From Sphingobium sp. CAP-1 (GTDB taxonomy: Bacteria; Pseudomonadota; Alphaproteobacteria; Sphingomonadales; Sphingomonadaceae), in the NCBI RefSeq assembly GCF_009720145.1, contig NZ_CP046255.1, forward strand, positions 1 to 20,834: DNA of 20,834 nt. The letters are read 5' to 3'. The first letter of the stretch is position 1. Every line of letters starts with the position of its first letter. Positions 14,291 to 20,834 of this stretch are shown here, piece after piece. The notes under the pieces are model-generated. The model was not told the origin of the DNA, did no database searches, and saw nothing but the letters and a program-made list of their open reading frames with translations. The translations under genes were made by a program, and so were the position numbers.

Positions 14291-14618
14291 GGCCGCCGCT
14301 CACTATCTGCTCGATAATGCCGCGCACCTCGGCAAGCACGACTGCCGCCTCGCGTTCGATCACGATCCCACCGTTTACGGCGTGGGTGAGCTGATTGAGA
14401 TTGACCCCAATCCTGTTGAGTTCGGTCAACAGGGTGGCGTCGATCTGGGAGCGGGCAGGGGGGACGCGATGGCCTAAGACACGACGACGCGCATAGTCAT
14501 GTGCACCGATGCCCGCATGGGCTGCCTGCTGCTGAACATGTGTCAGCTCGGCAGGGGTCAATCGAAGATTGAACCGTTCGGTGCGCTTGGCCGCGTCGTC
14601 TTTGGTCGGTCGTGCCAT
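14280..14618 (-). CDS. mobC: MobC-like relaxosome protein, copy B
   Basis: Identical to 3862-4200; first gene of the mobC-mobA operon, next to the putative oriT. Confidence 0.85.
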   Translation of the reverse strand: MARPTKDDAAKRTERFNLRLTPAELTHVQQQAAHAGIGAHDYARRRVLGHRVPPARSQIDATLLTELNRIGVNLNQLTHAVNGGIVIEREAAVVLAEVRGIIEQIVSGGHDS

Positions 14619-14831
14619 CTGTGCTCACTATGCCTATCCAGGGGCTACCCTGGTCGAAATCCAAGGGGCGAAACCCTTGGCCAGATATGCTTTAGCATCC
14701 GTTTTTGGGCACCAAAAACACATCTGGCTATCCTATTTTCATAATATCACAGGCAAGACACGACAATCAACAAAGCGCACTAACCGTGAGGCAGCCCTTC
14801 AATTCCCGATGGCAGGCGTTAAGCTCAAAAT
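14619..14831. other. Putative oriT region, copy B
   Basis: Same hairpin set as 4201-4414: CCAGGG/CCCTGG (14638-14653, one G shorter in the loop), CCAAGGG/CCCTTGG (14661-14680) and the nested three-way structure (14681-14727). The one-base difference leaves all stems intact. Confidence 0.6.
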
Positions 14832-16535
14832 ATGGCCGCTCAACCATTCCCCACACACGCTGAAACGCTCGGCACTGCTGATTGGGAAACTAACGCCCCT
14901 CTCTGGCAACCTGGCTCAATATGGCTTGGTCGAAATGCTGGTGATGTCGCTGTCGGCTGTCTTGATGATCGCCACATGGTGACAGTAGCAGGTAGTCGTG
15001 CAGGCAAAGGTCGCTCGGCTATCGTTCCCAATTTAGCGTTGTGGCCTGGAAGCTGTGTCGTCCTCGATCCCAAGGGAGAGAACGCGACGAAAACGGCACG
15101 TTGGCGGATGCAGCTCCCCGGCCATCGCGTGGTGGTGATTGATCCGTTTGGCGTGGCACATGTGCCTGACGAACTGCGCGGGACATTCAACCCGCTCGAT
15201 CTCATCAAAGAGAACGACGAGGCCGCGGTCGATATTGCCGCTGCCATTGGCGATGCTCTGGTCGTCCCTGGTGATAGTCGTGACTCCCATTGGGACGAAA
15301 GCGCCCGCCAACTGCTCGAAGCTCTGATTTTGCATGTGACCACCGCCGCGCCACCCGAACGGCGAAATCTAGCGCATGTGCGACGGCTGCTGACTGAGGG
15401 CGATCAGGAAGCCATGGCGCGGGATAATCTTAAATCCCCATTCGATGCGCTGTGGGCCGATATGGTCGCCCCCGAAGTCGAACGCCTGGACGCGCTCGCG
15501 GGCGTGATCCGTGGCGGCGCTGAATCCTTAATGTCGATGGGGGATAACGAACGCGGGAGCGTCCTTTCGACCACTCGGCGCAATACCAAGTTTCTCGACT
15601 CCCCCGCGATCGGGCGAGCGATCGCGGGAAGCACGGTCGATCTCGATGATTTGAAAACGCTCGCGGGCGGAATGTCGCTCTATGTTTGTCTGCCGGCGCG
15701 GTTCCTGGCGACACATGCCCGCTTTCTGCGAATGGTCATCAACCTGGTGCTTTTTCGTATGGAAGCAATGGGCCTCAATGCCCCTGCTTGCGGGTCGTCC
15801 GTGCTTTTCGTGATGGACGAATTTGCGAGCCTGGGCCGATTGGAAGCCATAGAAAAAGCGGCGGGCCTCATGGCAGGCTATGGCGTGAAGCTCTGGCCGA
15901 TCCTGCAAGACCTGACCCAGCTCAAACGCCATTACAAAGAAAGCTGGGAAACCTTCCTCGGCAATGCGGGCCTCCTGCAATTTTTCGGCAACACCGATCT
16001 GACGACACTGGAATGGCTCGAAAAGCGTATGGGCCAAACGCAAATCACAATCACGACCGAGGGAAGCTCGGTCGCGGAAGCTGACGGAAAATCCGAAGGT
16101 ATCACCCAGGCCGAAACCAAAGGGACGCAGAAGTCTGCCGGAAAAACAGAAGGTCATAACCAAATGGCACCGCTGTCGTCGCTGACGGCCCGCCAAGGCG
16201 GTGAGGGGATCATTGACAGCCTGACCCGTTCGGGCGCGTCTGACGTGTCAGTGAGTGGCGGCACGACCACCTCGGAAGCCTTATCGGCCTCTAACAGCGA
16301 GAGCAAGCAAACGGGATCGTCAAAATCGACCACGGAAACGCGGTCGCTTAATCAATCGGCGCAAGTGCGGCCTTTGTGTCGCGTCGATGAAATCGCCCGA
16401 TATTTTGATCGTGATACAGGACTGCAAGTCGTGTTTGTCAGTGGCGGGCATCCCCTCGTGCTCAAACGAACGCCCTATGACACTGACCCGCAATTCACTG
16501 CACTGGCTGCGCTTGAGCGACCTGATCCTGCGTGA
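14832..16535 (+). CDS. TraG/VirD4-family coupling ATPase, copy B
   Basis: Identical 567-residue protein to 4415-6118, again without an N-terminal membrane domain. Its 3' end overlaps the convergent membrane gene. Confidence 0.9.
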   Translation: MAAQPFPTHAETLGTADWETNAPLWQPGSIWLGRNAGDVAVGCLDDRHMVTVAGSRAGKGRSAIVPNLALWPGSCVVLDPKGENATKTARWRMQLPGHRVVVIDPFGVAHVPDELRGTFNPLDLIKENDEAAVDIAAAIGDALVVPGDSRDSHWDESARQLLEALILHVTTAAPPERRNLAHVRRLLTEGDQEAMARDNLKSPFDALWADMVAPEVERLDALAGVIRGGAESLMSMGDNERGSVLSTTRRNTKFLDSPAIGRAIAGSTVDLDDLKTLAGGMSLYVCLPARFLATHARFLRMVINLVLFRMEAMGLNAPACGSSVLFVMDEFASLGRLEAIEKAAGLMAGYGVKLWPILQDLTQLKRHYKESWETFLGNAGLLQFFGNTDLTTLEWLEKRMGQTQITITTEGSSVAEADGKSEGITQAETKGTQKSAGKTEGHNQMAPLSSLTARQGGEGIIDSLTRSGASDVSVSGGTTTSEALSASNSESKQTGSSKSTTETRSLNQSAQVRPLCRVDEIARYFDRDTGLQVVFVSGGHPLVLKRTPYDTDPQFTALAALERPDPA

Positions 16536-17234
16536 CCCTGCCCACAGCAGGATCGGGAAGCCCGCCGAAAATTTCCTGTTCGAGCTGTTCGCGGAAATCA
16601 TCGCGCTTGAAATGTCGCTAACCTGGCCTTGGCGGACACGATCATTTGACGCGCACCATCCATCCTTGTCGCCGTCGTCACTGGCACGGCTCAAGGAACA
16701 CATGAAGCTCGTCCCCATATTGACGTAGGCCGCACCTAGGTTGCCCGTGCTAACGGCCTGGGCGCGGTATTGCTGGGCCTGTTGCTGCATCTGCATGTAA
16801 CCCCCGACAAGCGCCTCACTGCGGCGATATAATGACCCATAGGCTTCCTTGGTGGTGTCGAGCTGGTTTTGCACACGGGCCACTTGCTCCTGTGCCGCTG
16901 CCTGCGCCTTGGCCTGTTCCTGCGCCCGCACCTCGGCGAGCTGCTGCTCAAGTTTGACGGTTGACGGGCCGCTTGCCTCTGTCTGGGCGCGGGCGACATT
17001 ACCCATGAACGCGCCCCACACCTGGGACGGCTTCAATGACGGCATGAGCACCAGGTCGGCCAGAATAAGGATGATGACAAAAAAGAACCCTCCGCCCGTA
17101 AAGGTGCCGATGGTCCGCATAAGATTCCGCTGGGGCGCATGGGCAACCTGTCCCTGCTGGTGATAGCCTCCAATCTGCGCGGGCAAGGTCGCCGTCTGCG
17201 GCTGCACCGAATCCAGATTGGGAAAATCGACCAT
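16320..17234 (-). pseudogene. Membrane/coiled-coil protein, copy B, frameshifted
   Basis: The first 214 or so residues match the intact gene at 6078-6818. One G is missing at 16593-16594 (GG where the other copy has GGG), so after ISSAMIS the reading frame changes. It runs on to 16320 in antisense to the coupling-protein gene, giving 304 residues with an unrelated tail. The natural stop would be at 16495. The natural tail (REQLEQEIFGGLPDPAVGRV...) keeps the compositional style of the rest of the protein, so the copy A version is taken as correct and this one as a sequencing error or real mutation. Confidence 0.85.
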
Positions 17235-17345
17235 AGGGCTGCCCTCCTCGCCGCTAAGTTACTGTAGCGATAATCTGCGATCCGCATGATTTTTCAAGCA
17301 AAGGCTGCAAGATTTACTTGCGACCGTTTGACAGAGAACCCCCGG

Positions 17346-17363
17346 CGAAGCGCATGCGCTTCG
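17346..17363. repeat. Perfect 18-bp palindrome, copy B
   Basis: Identical to 6930-6947. Confidence 0.7.
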
Positions 17364-17405
17364 TTTCCCGTGCCTGACGGCTATCAAAGGGCGCGGTGCT
17401 GTTGT

Positions 17406-17645
17406 TCAAATTCGCTGTGTGTCTAACCCTGCCGCTCGCAGACGGTCAGAAATCTTACGCATTTTGGCAAATTCGGTGCCGAATGAGGCTCCGATGCCCA
17501 TTGCCTGACAAAACTCTTTGCCTGTCATACCTTCAAGTTCATCAGCGTATTTGATGACCTGGAGATGCAGCTCGGCCACATACCCATTTCGGGGTGATGC
17601 TTCGATTGCGGCTTTAATATTTTGAATAGCGTCTGCGGCGGTCAT
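17406..17645 (-). CDS. Small HTH-like putative regulator, copy B
   Basis: Identical 79-residue protein to 6990-7229, with the same ribosome binding site and promoter. Confidence 0.65.
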   Translation of the reverse strand: MTAADAIQNIKAAIEASPRNGYVAELHLQVIKYADELEGMTGKEFCQAMGIGASFGTEFAKMRKISDRLRAAGLDTQRI

Positions 17646-17655
17646 AAATTCTCCT

Positions 17656-17697
17656 TCTCTATATAGAGATCATATTTTAGCTTTTAGCTAAATGCAA
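17656..17697 (-). promoter_or_regulatory. Promoter and operators of the HTH-like gene, copy B
   Basis: Identical to 7240-7281: -35 at 17692-17697, -10 at 17669-17674, palindrome in the 17-base spacer. Confidence 0.7.
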
Positions 17698-17722
17698 TAT
17701 GATTTTTGTATTTAGCATACGC

Positions 17723-17806
17723 GCACCAAAAACGGACAATTTAGGTGCATAACCCCATGCCCTGCAAAAACAGGACGTTGCTTGCACCAAAAATCAGCAC
17801 CAAAAT
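17723..17806. repeat. GCACCAAAA repeats upstream of the recombinase, copy B
   Basis: Identical to 7307-7390; possible res region. Confidence 0.5.
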
Positions 17807-17812
17807 AACACC

Positions 17813-18385
17813 ATGAAAATGATTGGATATGCGCGGGTATCGACCCGCGATCAGAATGTGGCAGCCCAGCGTGAGGCGTTAGTCGCGGCAGGCTGTGAAG
17901 ATATTTTCGATGATACGATTTCGGGAAGCACGAAAAGCCGCTCTGGCCTTGATAAGGCGATGGCAGCTCTAATGCCTGGTGACGTGCTGGTGGTGTGGAA
18001 GCTCGACCGCCTGGGGCGCTCGATGCAGCATGTGGTCAACACAGTGCTCGATCTCGACCGTCGCGGAATCGGATTCCGATCCCTGACGGAAGCAATCGAC
18101 CTGACCAGCCCAACCGGAAAACTGCTCTTGTCGGTGTTCGGATGGCTGGCCGAAGTCGAGCGCGATCTCACGACGGAACGCACAAAGGCAGGTTTGGCGG
18201 CTGCCAAGCGGCGTGGGGTAACACTTGGCCGTAAGCGGAAGCTCACAGGCAACGACGTAGCACATGCGCGGCGCATGATTGAAAGCGGCGAGGAAACCGT
18301 CGCGGGAATGGCTCAGATTTTGAAAGTGGGGCGCAATACCCTGGGGCGGGCGCTGCGAAGCTCTAGGGAGCAACCCCCAAAATAA
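17813..18385 (+). CDS. Serine recombinase / resolvase, copy B
   Basis: Identical to 7397-7969, with S10, R8 and the DRLGRS motif; overlaps the convergent endonuclease remnant by 23 bp. Confidence 0.92.
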   Translation: MKMIGYARVSTRDQNVAAQREALVAAGCEDIFDDTISGSTKSRSGLDKAMAALMPGDVLVVWKLDRLGRSMQHVVNTVLDLDRRGIGFRSLTEAIDLTSPTGKLLLSVFGWLAEVERDLTTERTKAGLAAAKRRGVTLGRKRKLTGNDVAHARRMIESGEETVAGMAQILKVGRNTLGRALRSSREQPPK

Positions 18386-18974
18386 TCAACGGAACTGCGG
18401 GAACGCCCCTACCCTCACGAATGAGATTGTAAAGCTCACCCTCGTAGTATGCGACACCAGATGACATGTTGGATTGCAATTCTTTCATCGGTAAAATCTC
18501 AATGCCAACGTCTATTACGTCACCAACATAGAACGCCATATGCTTAACGAAAAGATCGTAAGCAACGAATGAGTATTTCCCGAACTGAACTTCTACGGCT
18601 GCACGCTCTTTGACAAAATCAGTCTGATTGTAAGAGAATATTGGATTAAATCCTGCCTCCTCAATCTCTTTTTTCTGCCGTGCTGGCTCCATAGTCATTG
18701 TCTTACGAATAAGCTGGGCATTTGATGTTACCCAATAGGAAGTGCGCCTTTCTCCCCACCCAAGCTCGGCGAAAGCATCACTCATCTTTTTATTCATGTC
18801 GATGGGTGAATAGAACATTTTTGTCTATCGTGCGCTTCTCTTTGGAACCTTCGTGCGACATGCTTCTGCGTCAATCCCTGCAATGACCTGTTGGATTTCG
18901 TCCCACAATTTAGGTTTGTGGACCAAAAGATACTCAAGCCCATTGAGGTGAGAATATTGCTCAACGATTCTCAC
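18363..18974 (-). pseudogene. BglII/BstYI-like endonuclease, copy B, double frameshift
   Basis: Same gene as 7947-8558 with two indels 25 or so bases apart: AA instead of AAA at 18846-18847 and five T instead of four at 18818-18822. The first shifts the frame and a TAG follows at 18825-18827, leaving 49 residues. The second restores the original frame, so an open frame from an internal ATG (18816-18818) still encodes the C-terminal 151 residues including D119, E128 and Q130 of the intact protein. The methyltransferase next to it is intact. Paired compensating homopolymer changes suggest read error. Confidence 0.87.
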
Positions 18975-19849
18975 TTGTGCCCTCCATAAGGCAGGGCTGG
19001 ATCATATACGGGCTTGTGCATGGGCCTTGTTTCCAATGTCCCAGCTCGTAGTTGGTGCACTCGCTCCCAGGCAATATCGACATACTCTTGCATTACGTCG
19101 CAACCGTAGCCGATGCGGTCGTGCATAAGGGCGCCGATCACGGTGGATCCCACACCCATGTATGGATCTAGAACCTTATCGCCTGGTTCGGTCATAGAAA
19201 GCACAAGCCTTTCAACAAGCTCGACCGGAAACTGGCAAGGATGAGCCGTCTTTTCGACATGGTTATTTTTTACGTTGGGAAAAATCCAAACATCTCCTGG
19301 ATTTTTTCCCAAAGGATTGCCTGAAAGCTGCCCAGCTTTTGGGCCTTTGAAGTATTTTTTCCCTGGATATTTTGACGGGACACGAATGGGATCAAGATCA
19401 AACTTGTAGTCATCGGTCTTTGAAAACCAGAGAATTGTTTCGTAACGGCCTGAGAGGCGCTTAGTGCAATGCAAGCCATGCTCAAAATGCCAAACGATCC
19501 TGTTGCGAAGGCGCAAGCCATGCTCACGGAAGATCGGATATAGAACCATATCGAGAGGGAATATTTCTCCCCGGTCAACGTGATTACCGACTTGCCAGCA
19601 AAGGGATCCCGTGTCGGACAGCAAGCGAACGCACTCTGAAATCACCTGGGCTTGCTGGGCAATATAATTGTCCAAAGGCGATCTACGCTCGTATGATTTT
19701 CCAATATTATACGGCGGTGACGTAACAATAAGATCTATGGAGCCACTTTTTATTGGACGCATAAACGAAAGATTGTCCTCGCAGGAAAGCACTGCGGACT
19801 TATCTACTGTTAAACGATGAAGGTTTGTCTTACGACGTGGCTGGCCCAT
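18971..19849 (-). CDS. Beta-class DNA methyltransferase, copy B
   Basis: Identical 292-residue protein to 8555-9433, with TSPPYNIG and DPYMGVGSTV; its stop overlaps the endonuclease GTG start. Confidence 0.92.
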   Translation of the reverse strand: MGQPRRKTNLHRLTVDKSAVLSCEDNLSFMRPIKSGSIDLIVTSPPYNIGKSYERRSPLDNYIAQQAQVISECVRLLSDTGSLCWQVGNHVDRGEIFPLDMVLYPIFREHGLRLRNRIVWHFEHGLHCTKRLSGRYETILWFSKTDDYKFDLDPIRVPSKYPGKKYFKGPKAGQLSGNPLGKNPGDVWIFPNVKNNHVEKTAHPCQFPVELVERLVLSMTEPGDKVLDPYMGVGSTVIGALMHDRIGYGCDVMQEYVDIAWERVHQLRAGTLETRPMHKPVYDPALPYGGHK

Positions 19850-19864
19850 GATTAAATCTTTCTC

Positions 19865-19900
19865 AAAGCACGATTATATACTTTGCTGTGCTTTTGTCAC
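19865..19900 (-). promoter_or_regulatory. RM operon promoter, copy B
   Basis: Identical to 9449-9484: -10 TATAAT at 19873-19878 and -35 GTGACA at 19895-19900, with the AAAGCAC/GTGCTTT repeat. Confidence 0.7.
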
Positions 19901-20201
19901 TCGGTGTTGGTCGTCCAGGCTGTTCTGCCCCCATGTCCGGCAAATGAGCCGAGCCGTCAACATCGCAAAAAGCCCCCTGCAATGTTCCTAGTTCGACCTG
20001 CCAGAGGCAGGGCGTAAAAAAGACGTTCCTCGTCCCGACACTTTCAGTGCACCGCCACGCGCAGGATGAGTCAAAGGATCGCGTAGCGACCGCGAAGCGG
20101 CGCGGAGCCACGCGCAGCCCGAAGGGCGAGCATGGCGAGCGTCCTTGACCAGCCGAGCATGGTGGTATCCTCCAAGTTCGGGTGAGAAACTAAATTGACT
20201 C
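19901..20201. other. Non-coding stretch with tandem mini-hairpins, copy B
   Basis: Identical to 9485-9785; the four contiguous hairpins are at 20079-20127. Confidence 0.6.
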
Positions 20202-20249
20202 CGACCGCTTGCGGTCGTCCATTTTTGCGCGGCGAAGTCGCGCTTTCTT
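20202..20249 (+). terminator. Terminator-like hairpins, copy B
   Basis: Identical to 9786-9833. Confidence 0.5.
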
Positions 20250-20252
20250 GCC

Positions 20253-20503
20253 TATGTGTTATTATGTGTTAGATTCAGTGTTACGCACCTGAAAAACGTC
20301 GAATATATAAGCATTATCAAATACATACGGAACAGTGCGGTGGGTGATAACACGATATTTGGTGTGTGAAAGCACAATGATTGGTGGGTGATAACACAAT
20401 CAAAAACCGGGGCTTATACACAGATCGTGGTGGGTGATAGCACGATACCCGTTGCCCTGGTGGGTGAAAAACGATAGCGTCCGCTGGTGGGTGAAAACAC
20501 GAA
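20253..20503. other. oriV: Origin of replication, copy B, one iteron shortened
   Basis: Same AT-rich leader, iterons at 20339, 20361, 20383, 20429, 20459 and 20486, and DnaA box TTATACACA at 20414-20422. Iteron five (20459-20475) lacks one C and is 17 bases, reading GAAAAACGAT where copy A has GAAAACACGAT. Confidence 0.9.
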
Positions 20504-20834
20504 TCAAGATGACCGCTCCCCGCTCCTGCCGGATCGCTATCCGCAGCAGGACTTTTTCGTGTGCGACATCTTCGACGCTGCGCCCAAGGGCGATATGGCG
20601 TCAATGGAGCACCCGATTTTCAGCGTGTCCACTAAGCCTGATTTCACCAAACGGTCGTATGAGCATGGCAACGCTATCCTGCGCGTGTCGCCTTCTCCCA
20701 ATGGCCTTGCAACCGTCCATGATCGTGATGTGCTGATTTACTGCATCAGCCAGATTATGGCTGCGATCAACAAGGATCAGAAGGTTAGCCAGGTCGTTCG
20801 CTTCAAGGCTTACGATCTGCTCGTGGCAACCAAT
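20487..20834 (+). CDS. repA: repA 5' part, running off the window end
   Basis: GTG start in iteron six, then 116 codons identical to the start of the intact repA (10072-11133). The frame continues at base 2 of the window if the circle is closed (base 1 repeats base 20834). There it meets the frameshift at 205-206. Confidence 0.9.
   Translation, partial: MGENTNQDDRSPLLPDRYPQQDFFVCDIFDAAPKGDMASMEHPIFSVSTKPDFTKRSYEHGNAILRVSPSPNGLATVHDRDVLIYCISQIMAAINKDQKVSQVVRFKAYDLLVATN

Larger units (their letters stand above)
10419..20834 (+). repeat. Plasmid unit, copy B
   Basis: Second copy of the same unit (10415 bases plus one base that repeats the start). The final T is the same base as position 1, and repA continues in frame from 20834 to 2, so the molecule is circular. 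Copy B has the intact repA (10072-11133). Single-base changes break the membrane gene (near 16593) and the endonuclease gene (near 18818-18822 and 18846-18847), and shorten one iteron (20459-20475). Confidence 0.97.

Noticed and set aside
1..20834. tRNA, rRNA, insertion sequences or mating-pore (T4SS) genes
   Set aside because: None seen. The only long duplication is the whole plasmid unit itself, and there is no transposase or terminal inverted repeat.

Overview
The window is one small mobilizable plasmid of about 10.42 kb, present twice head to tail. Bases 1-10418 (copy A) and 10419-20834 (copy B) are colinear. By eye they differ at only seven single-base indels, mostly in homopolymers. The last base of the window equals the first, and repA reads in frame across that join, so the sequence closes into a circle. 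It is either a true plasmid dimer or, more likely, a circular monomer assembled as a duplicated unit from error-prone long reads. At six of the seven indels one copy has an intact gene or iteron and the other is broken; the seventh is intergenic. All intact versions together define the real monomer.

The gene content (an RPA-type RepA, a ParA with a small ribbon-helix-helix partner, an HPHVH relaxase with MobC, and a TraG/VirD4-like ATPase) and the fairly high GC of most genes suggest an alphaproteobacterial host. A sphingomonad or relative is plausible, but the family level is uncertain. No chromosomal genes are present.

Layout of one unit, in copy A coordinates. (1) Replication: an AT-rich stretch, six iterons and a DnaA box (about 9838-10088) lead into repA, whose only conserved-length start (GTG) lies inside the last iteron. 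(2) Partition: parA and a small RHH gene (762-1729, minus), accompanied by three arrays of 8-bp phased CATG repeats. (3) An AT-rich cargo gene for a prepilin-like exported protein (1804-2511). (4) Mobilization: relaxase and mobC (2541-4200, minus), a hairpin-rich putative oriT (4201-4414) with a possible three-way junction, and a soluble coupling ATPase (4415-6118, plus). A convergent membrane/coiled-coil gene (6078-6818, minus) may act with it. (5) A small HTH-like regulator (6990-7229, minus) whose promoter has a palindrome between -35 and -10, then a serine recombinase (7397-7969, plus), probably for multimer resolution. (6) A restriction-modification operon (7947-9433, minus): a beta-class methyltransferase translationally coupled to an endonuclease with the BglII/BstYI active-site spacing. 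(7) A non-coding block (9434-9920) with tandem mini-hairpins and terminator-like hairpins before the origin.

Together these suggest a selfish, stably inherited, mobilizable plasmid without its own mating-pore genes. Rep/iterons set copy number, ParA/RHH handles segregation, the recombinase resolves dimers, the restriction-modification pair can enforce retention, and Mob plus the coupling protein allow transfer through another element's secretion system.
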